From Candidatus Poribacteria bacterium (lineage in GTDB: Bacteria; Poribacteria; WGA-4E; WGA-3G), in NCBI GenBank assembly GCA_022820835.1, contig JAJEET010000092.1, positions 86,899-150,898 on the forward strand: DNA of 64,000 nt, given 5' to 3'. The translations under genes were made by a program, and so were the position numbers. Shown piece after piece: positions 8,331-16,742 of the stretch (its first letter is position 1; every line of letters starts with the position of its first letter). Below the pieces are notes generated by a model that saw only the letters and a program-made list of their open reading frames with translations, ran no database searches and was not told where the DNA came from.

Positions 8331-8390
8331 CGGACGAGGGAACCTCGCCCTTACGGCTAACAAATCCTCAAAATCAAAATGAACAAAGCA
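8331..8390. repeat. GGACGAGG-type palindromic intergenic repeat, second copy
   Basis: Partner of the copy at 5106-5166: CGGACGAGGGAACCTCGCCC stem followed by an AT-rich tail ending GAACAAAGCA. It lies between the enolase-superfamily gene and the argD-like gene. Confidence 0.65.
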
Positions 8391-8410
8391 CTACTTGCTT
8401 GAGACGAGTA

Positions 8411-9544
8411 TCACCAATTCGTATAAGAACCGTCGTCGCGTTGGTAACCGGTTGGTGGTCCGTATTCTGGTGTTGAGACGTTGGTGAGTGCGTCCTCGTT
8501 GAATTCTATGCCGAGTCCGGGACGTTCAGGTGGCAAAAGGTACCCCGCTTCAAATGGCACCTGTACAGGGAACACGTCGGTCAGTGAGGACATCGGTGCG
8601 CGTGGGAGTTCCTGCACTCCAACGAGCGGTGATGCCAGACAGAGATGCAGACACGCCGCAGCGGATACTGGTCCCAAGGGATTATGCGGTGCGATGTGGA
8701 TGTAGTGTGTTTCGCACCATCCTGCGATTTTTCGCGCCTCTGATAGCCCCCCAGCGATGCAGACATCAACACGGCAATAGTCCATCAGGTCTTCCTCAAT
8801 GACCTCACGAAAGGTCCATTTGCTATCGAATTGCTCGCCGACGGCAAGCGGGACCGAGGTCTGTTGCCGGAGCCGTCTGAGACTGGCGGGATTCTCACTC
8901 CGAAGCGGGTCTTCAATGAAAAACGGATGATACTCGGCGACCTTGTTACAAAAATCGAGGCTATCGGCTGGGTCCAGCCGCGTATGCACGTCAACGAGTA
9001 TCTCTATGTCATCGCCTAATGCGTGACGGACGGCTTGTACCTGTTCAATGCCGTTCTGGATTGCGCGCTTGGGTTCAAATGTTCCGACATCTGAACCGTC
9101 TGCCAGCCCCCATCGGACAAACTTCCAACCGGCTTCGTGGGTTTGCCGGCAGCTCTCAACGAGTGCGTCGATTGAACCGCCGCCGTTATGCGGATAACAG
9201 ACGACTTTGTCTCTTGTGCGTCCACCCAAGAGTTCATAGACAGGGACATTGAGTGCTTTGCCTTTGATGTCCCAGAGGGCGATATCTACGGCACTCACAG
9301 CGGCGGACTGGACGACACCACCGGGGAAGAAACCTCCGCGGAACATCACCTGCCATAGATGCTCAATCCGGAACGGATCTGCACCGATAAGGAACGGTTC
9401 AAACGAGCGAATGACTTCGGCTAAGGCAGCGGCACGGCGGCGTAATCCACCTTCACCGACACCATAGATACCGGCATCGGTTTCGACTTTGACAAAAAAA
9501 TGACCGCTTTCTGATACAAACGATTTTACACCCGTAATTTTCAT
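8411..9544 (-). CDS. Enolase-superfamily (mandelate racemase/galactonate dehydratase-like) enzyme
   Basis: 377 residues. Enolase-superfamily enzymes abstract a proton alpha to a carboxylate and need Mg. The N-terminal capping domain begins MKITGVKSFVSESGHFFVKVETD and contains YGVGEGGLRRR; the barrel has the metal-binding series ILVDVHTRLDPAD, FFIEDPLRSE and AVGEQF, and HIAPHNPLGPVS near the C-terminus with a likely catalytic His. The HNPLGP motif is characteristic of galactonate/mannonate-dehydratase-like members, so a sugar-acid dehydratase is the best guess. The frame stays open to 9700, but the family N-terminus fits the ATG at 9544. An AAAGGAG lies 22 bases upstream, rather far. It follows the PhyH gene by 41 bases on the same strand. 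Confidence 0.82.
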   Translation of the reverse strand: MKITGVKSFVSESGHFFVKVETDAGIYGVGEGGLRRRAAALAEVIRSFEPFLIGADPFRIEHLWQVMFRGGFFPGGVVQSAAVSAVDIALWDIKGKALNVPVYELLGGRTRDKVVCYPHNGGGSIDALVESCRQTHEAGWKFVRWGLADGSDVGTFEPKRAIQNGIEQVQAVRHALGDDIEILVDVHTRLDPADSLDFCNKVAEYHPFFIEDPLRSENPASLRRLRQQTSVPLAVGEQFDSKWTFREVIEEDLMDYCRVDVCIAGGLSEARKIAGWCETHYIHIAPHNPLGPVSAAACLHLCLASPLVGVQELPRAPMSSLTDVFPVQVPFEAGYLLPPERPGLGIEFNEDALTNVSTPEYGPPTGYQRDDGSYTNW

Positions 9545-9585
9545 GTTTTTAACGATTGGGTTTTCGCTCCTTTGTAAAAATGCTT

Positions 9586-10392
9586 CTATACAGCATCTAA
9601 GGTTGGTGTGTTGTTTTGACAGTAGACTGGACGGAAGAGCGTCTGACGTTTGAAAGGCATCTCTTCTACATGTTTTGGGTGTGGTTCCCACTGATGCCAC
9701 TTGTTTCCGACGGTGTTATAGCAGTGGAAGATCGCGACCCGATCAATGCTTTCATCAGTCCACTTCGCGCCGGTATGTGTTATCGCCTCTGTGAAAACGA
9801 GCATGGAACCAGCAGGACAGGTATAATCTTCCCACAATGGCGAGTTTCGATCTGCTGTTGACTTTGGTGCGGGGAACGCGCCTTTATGGCTACCGGTGAG
9901 GAACATCGTTCCACCGCCGCCTTCTTTAACGGAGTTCAGTTCCCAAACGACGCGCGTCAATCCGCTATGTGCTCTGTCATGGTGCAGATGATAGGTATGC
10001 GAGTTGCCTGGGAAGTTGAGCATGCCACGCCCACCGTGTGGACGGAAGTTGTCGTGTCCGTTCGAGCGGATGGTTAAAAACGTGCCTTCGAGTCGGAAGC
10101 CGTAGCAGTTATCGTTCGCATAGCCAGAGGTCAAAAATTCGTTCATGAATCCGAACACAACCGGATGATCGGTTAGCGATTCGAGCGGACCCCCGATAGA
10201 AGAGCGATGGTGTTCAGGGATTGACGCGGGGTCCTGTTTGAGTTGGTAACAGAACTCGCGCATCTCTTTAACCTCTGATTCGCTGAGTATACCCGGGAAC
10301 AAAAGCCATCCACGGGTATCAAAGCGGAACCGTTGTTCTTCCGTGAGCGGGATTGGTGGTAGATTGTCAGCATTTGTCGTAGGGTTAGGCAT
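9586..10392 (-). CDS. Phytanoyl-CoA dioxygenase (PhyH) family protein
   Basis: 268-residue Fe(II)/2-oxoglutarate-dependent oxygenase. The iron-binding region is visible in HLHHDRAHSGLTRVVWELN and the distal His in AITHTGAKWTDESIDR; GGTMFLTGSHKGAF is the typical PhyH strand-turn (compare GxMxxIPGSH in better-known members). The N-terminus (LTEEQRFRFDTRGWLLFPGILS) fits the family. AAGGACAAAACC precedes the ATG. Members of this family are very numerous in sponge-symbiont genomes and act on diverse small molecules; nothing here fixes the substrate. It is read in line with the dehydratase-like gene downstream, which suggests a small catabolic operon. Confidence 0.85.
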   Translation of the reverse strand: MPNPTTNADNLPPIPLTEEQRFRFDTRGWLLFPGILSESEVKEMREFCYQLKQDPASIPEHHRSSIGGPLESLTDHPVVFGFMNEFLTSGYANDNCYGFRLEGTFLTIRSNGHDNFRPHGGRGMLNFPGNSHTYHLHHDRAHSGLTRVVWELNSVKEGGGGTMFLTGSHKGAFPAPKSTADRNSPLWEDYTCPAGSMLVFTEAITHTGAKWTDESIDRVAIFHCYNTVGNKWHQWEPHPKHVEEMPFKRQTLFRPVYCQNNTPTLDAV

Positions 10393-10422
10393 GGTTTTGT
10401 CCTTAGAAGTTATCAGAGCGAT

Positions 10423-10608
10423 TTTTTCTGCGAAAAAATCTGTCAGTCGTCAGTACGGTTTTTCTACGAAAAACCTTTCAGTTTTAAGAGTTATCAGTTA
10501 ACAGTACTCAGTTAAAGAGGTATATTGTGGAAGGCACAGCAAGTGTTCCAGTCACAAGTTGTTAACTGTTAACCAGCACTCTGACGACTGATAACCGATA
10601 ACTGACAA
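10423..10608. repeat. CAGTTATCAGTTAACAGT-type composite intergenic element
   Basis: A 186-base segment: two short hairpins of the form GTTTTTCTACGAAAAAC, a tandem of AGTTATC/AGTTAAC heptads, a less repetitive centre, and an inverted set of heptads (CTGACGACTGATAACCG). Same orientation and order as the copy at 50242-50391, reverse orientation at 33541-33657. No ORF of note. Confidence 0.75.
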
Positions 10609-11766
10609 CTATTCATACAAACGTTCATCTTCAAGTGATAGCCAAGTGCCGTAGTCGCGCGGCATCTCTTTGATTTCGCCTAAACCTGCTTCGGCACGCC
10701 AGCGTAATAGAGGATGCTCCCGATTTTTCTGGGGCAGCGCGACGCGTGTCCCGTAAACAGCGGACTCGAAGATTGCCATCAAAATCTCAATAACATGACG
10801 ACCTTCTTCGCCGTTGGATTCGTGTTCTCGGTCCTCGTCTAATGCGTTTACATACTCTTCAACGAAACAATAGTCGTCTGCATTCGCCCCTTTATTGGGA
10901 TCAAAATGTTCTGGATAGATGGAGGGCAGTGCCTGCCACTGGTCGTGTGTGCCATCAGGAACGAAATGCGGTGTCGGTAGCCACCACGAACCTTTCAACT
11001 CCGACCAGAGGAGCCTGCCCTCAGTTCCGTAGAGTTCCATGACGTAGGCATCGGTATCGACCTTAGGAAATCGGTGTTGAATAAGGGTGCCGGTAACATT
11101 TCCGTCGAATTGGAGTGTCGCGGTGACGTATTCACCTGCGACCGTTCCCATCCCTGCTGGTGAAGGGATTACATCGTCGTATCCGATGGTGCGTCCACCT
11201 GCTGTTGCTTGTGCCGCGATGCTTCGGCATTTCCCGCCGAAACGGAGCATGTTGTTGACGACATGCGTTCCGATGTTCATCAACCCGTAGCCCGCATAAT
11301 ACCCTTTTCCGCTGGCGTAGATGTAACGGAGGTCACCGATCTTTCCTTCATCTAAGACTTTCGCGACTGCCTGCATCGACGGCCCCGTCCGTCGTTGATG
11401 ATGTACGGCGACGCGAGCGTTTTTCGCTTTCGCTTTCGCCAGCACTTCATCCGCTTGAACGAGGTCAATGCAAAGCGGTTTCTCGACTTCGATATTCACA
11501 CCGTGTTCAAGCACACGCATACAGAGTGGATAGTGTGCCTCTGTGGCTGTCGGGATGGCAACAATATCCGGTGCCGTCTGGCGAATCATCTCGTCTAAGT
11601 CGGTGAAATGTGCTGAGACGTTGACGATTTCGCCGAGGGTATCTAAGCGTTCTTGAACGAGGTCGCAGAGTGCTACGATTTCCGTGCGTGGATGTGCGTG
11701 GTACGCTTTCGCTGCCGAGGTGCCGCGACTCCGACACCCGAGTATAGCAACACGATAAGTTTTCAT
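10609..11766 (-). CDS. Gfo/Idh/MocA family oxidoreductase
   Basis: 385-residue NAD(P)-dependent dehydrogenase of unknown sugar substrate. N-terminal Rossmann domain: YRVAILGCRSRGTSAAKAY, IVALCDLVQERLDTL and the family hallmark VEKPLCIDLVQAD (catalytic EKP). The C-terminal domain has GTHVVNNMLRFGGKCR, in the GxHxxD-type position, though with Asn rather than Asp after the valines. The start at 11766 is supported by GAAGG seven bases ahead and by the family N-terminus; an open frame extends to 11817. The gene lies alone between a repeat element and a long AT-rich gap. The tail (REHPLLRWRAEAGLGEIKEM) is unusual for the family. Confidence 0.85.
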   Translation of the reverse strand: MKTYRVAILGCRSRGTSAAKAYHAHPRTEIVALCDLVQERLDTLGEIVNVSAHFTDLDEMIRQTAPDIVAIPTATEAHYPLCMRVLEHGVNIEVEKPLCIDLVQADEVLAKAKAKNARVAVHHQRRTGPSMQAVAKVLDEGKIGDLRYIYASGKGYYAGYGLMNIGTHVVNNMLRFGGKCRSIAAQATAGGRTIGYDDVIPSPAGMGTVAGEYVTATLQFDGNVTGTLIQHRFPKVDTDAYVMELYGTEGRLLWSELKGSWWLPTPHFVPDGTHDQWQALPSIYPEHFDPNKGANADDYCFVEEYVNALDEDREHESNGEEGRHVIEILMAIFESAVYGTRVALPQKNREHPLLRWRAEAGLGEIKEMPRDYGTWLSLEDERLYE

Positions 11767-12316
11767 AACGCCTTCAATCTGGAAAATATGCAAGTTCCGT
11801 TTCTGTTTGCAAGGCAAACCTGTGGGTGACGCTTTTTTAATCTTAACCTATTTGAGAGCTGCTGTCAAGTTTTTTGTCGGCGGGTGTCAGAGGTATTCAA
11901 TTGTTGTGATTTTTGTCATAGAGGCAGTTTAATTTTTTTTGTACGCAAAAATCGAGGTAGTGCATCTGTCCTTAAAATGTTACACTTGTGTAAGATTGGG
12001 TATGGATGTGCTATTGCGATAAACTTAGTCATTGTAAGGGTTCAGAGGCGATTGTGTTATGGGTTCGTATTAAAAAAAAAGCGAAAAGTGTAACATTCTG
12101 CGGATGGCAACAGATTATTTTGCTGGTGTATTGCGTTTTTCGTAGATTGGTGTGGCGTTTTCCTCCTTTGAAAAATGTTATAAGATATTATATTATTTTT
12201 ATTAATAAATGTCAAGTAAAAAATCGCAAAATGGATAGGACTGTTATTGTCAGGATCAGGATTTACAGGATTATCTGAAATAGAGGCTGCACCTGTTGCT
12301 ACTGCCCTCCTGACGG
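11767..12316. other. AT-rich non-coding gap
   Basis: No convincing gene. Two short plus-strand open frames (11884-12093, 12006-12278) have no Shine-Dalgarno and low-complexity products. An inverted pair, AATGTTACACTT near 11976-11987 and AAGTGTAACATT at 12086-12097, is the only clear structure. The base composition (long T and A runs) is much more AT-rich than the flanking genes, marking the left edge of the accessory island. Confidence 0.55.
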
Positions 12317-12997
12317 CTATTCGTGCAGCATCTGCTCAAAGGCTTCAATATTTTGTACCCTCGCAGCGGCGACTAGCAATCGCTTGAGTTTTTGCAAATC
12401 GTTTATATTGCGAAGTTCAGGCGTTAAGGCATCCACTGCCTCTGCCTGGAATTGATCTTCCAGCAAAGCCAAAGTGTTTTCGATGGTATTTTCTATGAGA
12501 AATTTTTCGCGTAGGTATTGGTAAGTCTTGGATTCTTGCATGAGTCCCTCCTGTATGAGTTGGTCAAGCAGCGCAGAGGCATACACTATCCCGCCAAAAA
12601 GGTAGATTCCGTAAAGTAAATCTGCCTGTGTCCTCTGATCAACAGACACAGCACGTGTTGCATCAATGCATTCTTGTAACCACCGTTCAGGGTCCATCTC
12701 CGCAGGCGGTTGCATCAACGGTGTGAACGGCAGTAGCCCGGGTGCCTGCCTCTCCAAAACCGCTTGTCCATCTATCTCAATGAGCCGAATCACTTTATAG
12801 CGATTGGTGTGTTCGTAATCGCCCCAACTATAGGTGTACCCGCCTGGGTCGTTCCTGCCAGCCCTTGGGTGAAAATAGATGACGTTAGCAGGACTTACGC
12901 AATTTTGATTGTAGATGGTTCTGTTAAATGAAATTTCTCGGAAAACACAGCGTCTGGTAGCACAAACTGGGAAGTTTGTGGTACAAAAGAGTGGCAT
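12317..12997 (-). pseudogene. Decapitated Rpn-family nuclease gene fused to a MITE
   Basis: Open frame of 226 codons. From residue 37 on (NVIYFHP...NDPGGYTYSWGDYEH) it is a close copy of the C-terminal two thirds of the intact Rpn-family gene at 16743-17603. The first 36 residues are read from the MITE at 12890-13008 and have no counterpart in the intact copy. The missing N-terminus (about 110 residues, including the catalytic Glu-x-Gln of the PD-(D/E)XK core) is not found on the other side of the MITE, so this is a truncated, very likely inactive copy. The 3' flanks of both copies also match (GCCCTCCTGAC before the stop), showing that the duplication extended past the gene. Confidence 0.8.
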
Positions 12998-13008
12998 GCG
13001 TAAGTCCT
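12890..13008. mobile_element. MITE, AGGACTTACGCA family, copy 1
   Basis: 119 bases with terminal inverted repeats AGGACTTACGCA / TGCGTAAGTCCT and an internal stem CACAAACT...AGTTTGTG. It has joined the truncated Rpn gene in frame. Copies 2 and 3 lie at 13475-13593 and 13596-13715, and a diverged copy at 34535-34654. It contains no transposase, so it must be mobilised from elsewhere if active. Confidence 0.85.
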
Positions 13009-13074
13009 AATACTGTAGGTGTAGTCAACTTTTCAAAAACTCTTGCAAGTGAATATTCTTTGCGACGGGATGTG

Positions 13075-13452
13075 TTAGGATTTGTCAGGATTCATTTTCA
13101 GGTTGGTTTTCGGTTTCCACTCTCGGATGAGTTCGGTTTCTAATAACACTGTTTCTTCAGCGTCCTCTGTGAATTCGACTGAAAATTGGATGATCGGTCT
13201 AAACATCCGAAGTTGTGAATGGAGTCCATCGTTTTGTGCATTTGAATCGTGCTGCAGCAACCGTCGTCGGACACAGGTTGTGGATTCGCCTACGTAGAGG
13301 CATTCGTTTCGTCCTTCGGTGCCGGTTTTTCGCCATAGGACATATACGCCGCTCCGTCCTGTCGGCAAGTTCAGGATTTCTTCGCGCGTGAAAGGACGTA
13401 GGTTTCGTTTGAGTTGATATTGTAGGACGTAGGGGGTAATAGTGTCACGCAT
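13075..13452 (-). CDS. GIY-YIG domain nuclease-like protein
   Basis: 125 residues from the ATG at 13452. The GIY-YIG core is clear: SGVYVLWRK as the GIY strand, NECLYVGESTTCVRRRLLQH as the YIG strand with the catalytic Arg, and a late Glu in ETELIREWKPKTNLKMN. Family members cut DNA one strand at a time. The open frame continues upstream to 13533, but the extra residues (MFSEKFHLTEPP) are read from MITE copy 2, so a start inside the native gene is preferred even though its Shine-Dalgarno (GGA) is weak. It lies downstream of the DUF1156 methylase, separated only by two MITEs, so it may originally have been its operon partner. Confidence 0.75.
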   Translation of the reverse strand: MRDTITPYVLQYQLKRNLRPFTREEILNLPTGRSGVYVLWRKTGTEGRNECLYVGESTTCVRRRLLQHDSNAQNDGLHSQLRMFRPIIQFSVEFTEDAEETVLLETELIREWKPKTNLKMNPDKS

Positions 13453-13474
13453 AAGGTAGAATCCATTATTATTG

Positions 13475-13593
13475 AGGACAGACGCAATTTTGACAGTAGG
13501 TGGTTCTGTTAGATGAAATTTTTCGGAAAACACAGCGTTCTGGTAGCACAGGCTAACAGCCTATGGTACAAAAGAGCAGCATGCGTAAGTCCT
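13475..13593. mobile_element. MITE, AGGACTTACGCA family, copy 2
   Basis: 119 bases; left end slightly decayed (AGGACAGACGCA), right end perfect (TGCGTAAGTCCT). The internal stem differs (CACAGGCT...AGCCTATG), showing compensatory change of the hairpin relative to copies 1 and 3. It sits just upstream of the GIY-YIG gene. Confidence 0.85.
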
Positions 13594-13595
13594 AC

Positions 13596-13715
13596 AGGAT
13601 TTACGCAATTTTGACAGTAGGTGGTTCTGTTAGATAAAATTTTTCTGAAAACACAGCATTTTGGTGGCACAAACTGGGAAGTTTGTGGTACAAAAGAGCG
13701 GTATGCGTAAGTCTT
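13596..13715. mobile_element. MITE, AGGACTTACGCA family, copy 3
   Basis: 120 bases, from AGGATTTACGCA to TGCGTAAGTCTT, two bases away from copy 2 and two bases from the stop codon of the DUF1156 gene. Tandem placement of copies 2 and 3 suggests repeated targeting of the same spot. Confidence 0.85.
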
Positions 13716-13717
13716 GG

Positions 13718-16516
13718 TTAAGACGTAGCGTCTATCTTCATCTGTTCTGGGGAACCTATTGATTGTGAGATATATTGCCATTGGGTTACGAGGTTGTTGT
13801 AGCGTGAGGCACTTTCTGCATCGCCGCGACGTTCATAATACGTATACAGTATCCCTGCGAGACGTTTTGCCGATTCATAATCGCGCATGGCGCGCGCAAC
13901 GGCAGTACATCCAGAAATGCCACCGCTTCTCTCTTTACCGGATAGATGCCACACCATTCGTAGGCAGCCTTCCCATGCGGTCATGTTCTCGCTGTTGTCG
14001 CGCTCGGCGTATTCTTCTGGTTTCAGGAGTCGAACTTTGCCGCGCGCCGAAAGCAGGAGTTTGTCGTGCATAGCCGCGAGGTCTATATCCTTCGCTTTTG
14101 AAAGTCCCTCAGCATCCCCGAAATTGCCTTCCGTGTAGCCGTGCTGCTGGAGCCATGTTAAGCAGAATTGGCTCTCTGGATCCAGTTCGCCTGTCTCCTT
14201 TTCATGATAAGCAGTGATTTCGTTGTTGATTTCTTTGAGTACTTCACGTATTGGAACAACTTCACCGCTGATTCGTGTGACTTTGCTATAGCGGGAGTAG
14301 ATCTCCATTCCTGGACCGATGGCGGCTTGTGCGAGATCAACGGGTCTGATATTTGCAATGCGCGTGAGTCGCTCAAGTGCGGGCGGCACCTCTCTTTTCA
14401 GTTCTTGTAGAAATTCGTTGCGGGTTATAGCAGGGGCATCTTTAAGGCGCGGGCGGCATACCAAAAGAATAGAGGAAGCAAGTGCATTTTTCCTTACAAA
14501 AAGGCCCGCAGTCTGTTCTGTCCGTAGGGGCCAGGTAGCAACTATCTGAAAACCTGCATTGACAATTGCTGTAAGCATCGTCTCCCATCCGGTGGAGGTT
14601 CTGCTCCCGTGTTCCTCCTCTTGCTGTCTGTAGGCGTAAAAAATAGAAGTAGGAATTTCTGGTGAGCAGTATCGGCGTATCTGTCGAAGCGACTTTCCCA
14701 GAAGATTCTCAAAATGTTGTGTCGGGTTTTCAAACCGTGGACTGGCAGTTATCTCCTCAGCCGTTGGGGTCATCATACCTGCAAACAGCTCTGGGTAGAT
14801 ATGGCGTAGGAGAGGTCTCAGCCAGACGTAGAAGAATTCGGAGAGATCTGCGTAGCCAACATTGTCGTAGTACGGTGGATCTGTGATAATAACAGGCATA
14901 TCCTGAGCATGAGGAGTCGTACATACGTTCGCCTGATCCGCTTCTCCAATGTTTGTAGGGGCCGGAAAATTCTCAATAACCTTTGCTATCCATTCCACCT
15001 GTGCCATCCAATTCTGCGTTGAAAAAGAAAACGGATTTGTTTCAGCGAAACCCCAAGTCATCTGAAGGACCTGCCGTGTAAAGGCTGTCCTGACTACCTC
15101 ATCAGTATCTTGCCACCAAGAAAAGCGGCTTCCACTCTCAGCGGTTCTACCAATGGCAAGAGATAGATACGTGCAAATAGCATTGGTATATTCTCTAGAT
15201 GCACCATCCTGAGTAAGTTGATCGCGGACCTCAAATAACAGATCAGTAAGGGTATTTAGTGTTAAAAGTTGTCGTTTTGTAAAAAGTTGGTGCCAATGTG
15301 TGATTCCATAGTTCTGGACTCTGAACCCCAGTGCTTGTCGCGGTAGTCTTCCGCTGGGTCGCCAATCAGGTGCAACAGACTGGACTACTTGGATGTGTGC
15401 ATCAGTGGGTGACAAAAATAATTTTCTACGATTCCCCTCAGCAACTACCGCTATCATTGTTTCGCCTATTTTACCTGCTTTTGATTGTTCTCGAACATAA
15501 TCTAGCTTAACAGCAGTCCCGCATCCGCAACAGGACGCCCCAGAACGGTTGACAGTAGACTTCGGTACTCCTTTATTATGCGTTTGCACAATCCACGAAA
15601 TCGTGTTAGATTCTCGATCAATAACCGGTTTAACCCAATGCTCGTTGTTTTTTTTCTTTGACAACTGAAAAGTTTTCATCAGGGGCATCTGAAGGCCGCA
15701 GGCAGGATTGCTACACGGCACCGTGCGCGCCCAGAGCCACGCGACTACAGTAGCAGAAGTGCCATCTGGCAAGTCTACTTTCGGATAGAGATGCCCGATG
15801 CGTTTGTGTGCTTCTTCACGCATCCACGCGCCGTAGTAGCGGATGTCGGCTGCCAAGCCTGCGGTGCCTTTCCACGGGGAACGTGTCCGCTTTCTACCTG
15901 TGCCGGTGAACATTCCGAGCGGATCGGCATCGGGGTTGATAGGGTTCTGGTCATGAAATTTCGGCGGTAATTCAATCATTGCCTTGTTGAGTAAAACAGG
16001 TAGCGGGTTCAGATCGGAGGCGCGGGCGCGTAAGCCTAAGCGTTGTGCTTCGAGGGGAATAGAGCCTCCGCCACAGAACGGGTCATAGACAGCGGGACAG
16101 TGGTCATGGAGGTATTTTAGGACAGCCTTTGGATCGTTTTTGAATTTTTCACGAAAAACGGATAGGTTTTCCCCGTTGTTGCGTGCGACAGAATACGCGA
16201 TTTCGTAACGTGCTTCTGCTAAGAGGTTTTCATCGTTGCTATTTTGCCATATCACGAGTCGTTTGATAATTTCGTGGAGTCGGTTGCGTTCAGCGTTCTG
16301 TTCGGGTTCGGTTGGGAATTCGTCTTTGCATTCGGAGGGGTCGTCCACCATACTGGCGAAAACGACAGCGCGACAGGCAGCGAGCGGGCGGCGTGCCCAA
16401 TAGCGGTGCAGTGTTGAGGGGTGTCCGTGTGTGAGCGAAGCATCTTTTGCTGACTCTACGTTAATGGCTTGGAGCGGTATATTGACTTCAATGAGTTTTT
16501 TTCGGTAATTGGGCAT
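13718..16516 (-). CDS. DUF1156 DNA adenine methylase (anti-phage-associated type)
   Basis: 932 residues. The N-terminus (NIPLQAINVESAKDAS, HPSTLHRYWARRPLAACRA) is the DUF1156 signature. The SAM-binding motif DPFCGGGSIPLEA lies at 145-157 with SDLNP at 168-172, and the catalytic motif DPPYYDN at 546-552 indicates an N6-adenine (or N4-cytosine) amino-methyltransferase with motif I before motif IV and a 370-residue target-recognition region between. That region holds a zinc-ribbon-like cysteine set (CSNPAC at 268-273 and CCGC at 329-332). Such enzymes occur next to DUF499 ATPases in anti-phage loci; here the DUF499 gene lies upstream on the same strand. Start 15 bases after the stop of a 48-residue ORF. 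The stop lies two bases from a MITE. Confidence 0.9.
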   Translation of the reverse strand: MPNYRKKLIEVNIPLQAINVESAKDASLTHGHPSTLHRYWARRPLAACRAVVFASMVDDPSECKDEFPTEPEQNAERNRLHEIIKRLVIWQNSNDENLLAEARYEIAYSVARNNGENLSVFREKFKNDPKAVLKYLHDHCPAVYDPFCGGGSIPLEAQRLGLRARASDLNPLPVLLNKAMIELPPKFHDQNPINPDADPLGMFTGTGRKRTRSPWKGTAGLAADIRYYGAWMREEAHKRIGHLYPKVDLPDGTSATVVAWLWARTVPCSNPACGLQMPLMKTFQLSKKKNNEHWVKPVIDRESNTISWIVQTHNKGVPKSTVNRSGASCCGCGTAVKLDYVREQSKAGKIGETMIAVVAEGNRRKLFLSPTDAHIQVVQSVAPDWRPSGRLPRQALGFRVQNYGITHWHQLFTKRQLLTLNTLTDLLFEVRDQLTQDGASREYTNAICTYLSLAIGRTAESGSRFSWWQDTDEVVRTAFTRQVLQMTWGFAETNPFSFSTQNWMAQVEWIAKVIENFPAPTNIGEADQANVCTTPHAQDMPVIITDPPYYDNVGYADLSEFFYVWLRPLLRHIYPELFAGMMTPTAEEITASPRFENPTQHFENLLGKSLRQIRRYCSPEIPTSIFYAYRQQEEEHGSRTSTGWETMLTAIVNAGFQIVATWPLRTEQTAGLFVRKNALASSILLVCRPRLKDAPAITRNEFLQELKREVPPALERLTRIANIRPVDLAQAAIGPGMEIYSRYSKVTRISGEVVPIREVLKEINNEITAYHEKETGELDPESQFCLTWLQQHGYTEGNFGDAEGLSKAKDIDLAAMHDKLLLSARGKVRLLKPEEYAERDNSENMTAWEGCLRMVWHLSGKERSGGISGCTAVARAMRDYESAKRLAGILYTYYERRGDAESASRYNNLVTQWQYISQSIGSPEQMKIDATS

Positions 16517-16530
16517 TTATGCTGTTCTCA

Positions 16531-16677
16531 CTACTGTGCAGGCGACGACCTTTCTACTTTTTTAGTATTTTGCAGTTCCGGGTGTGCCTGTCTGAGCGTT
16601 CCAAGGTTGGGGGCTCTGGCAGCGGCGATGAACACTTTTTGCAGGTTTTTGTTCAATATCTCCATTTCTTCAAACAT
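16531..16677 (-). CDS. 48-residue small protein upstream of the methylase
   Basis: Small ORF starting MFEEMEILNKNLQKVFIAA, with GGGAG seven bases before the ATG, and ending 15 bases before the DUF1156 start codon. The predicted protein is one amphipathic helix followed by a short basic tail. A segment LQKVFIAAARAPNLGTLRQ resembles the C-terminal LQKLKQLLVAAARVQNIEAF of the Rpn-family proteins on either side, so it could be an adaptor sharing that helix or the remnant of a third Rpn copy. Good ribosome-binding site and tight spacing favour expression. No function can be assigned. Confidence 0.55.
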   Translation of the reverse strand: MFEEMEILNKNLQKVFIAAARAPNLGTLRQAHPELQNTKKVERSSPAQ

Positions 16678-16742
16678 GATGTTCTCCCGTCCCGTTACGG
16701 TGTTAATAAGGGCGGCCCCCGTTCCTACCGCCCTCCTGACTA

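Noticed and set aside
11884..12278. Overlapping plus-strand open frames
   Set aside because: No ribosome-binding site, AT-rich low-complexity products, no recognisable motif.
12890..13715. Three 119-120 base repeats in 830 bases, CRISPR-like at first sight
   Set aside because: Repeats are far too long, have inverted termini, are separated by two bases or by a whole gene, and no cas gene is present; they are MITEs.
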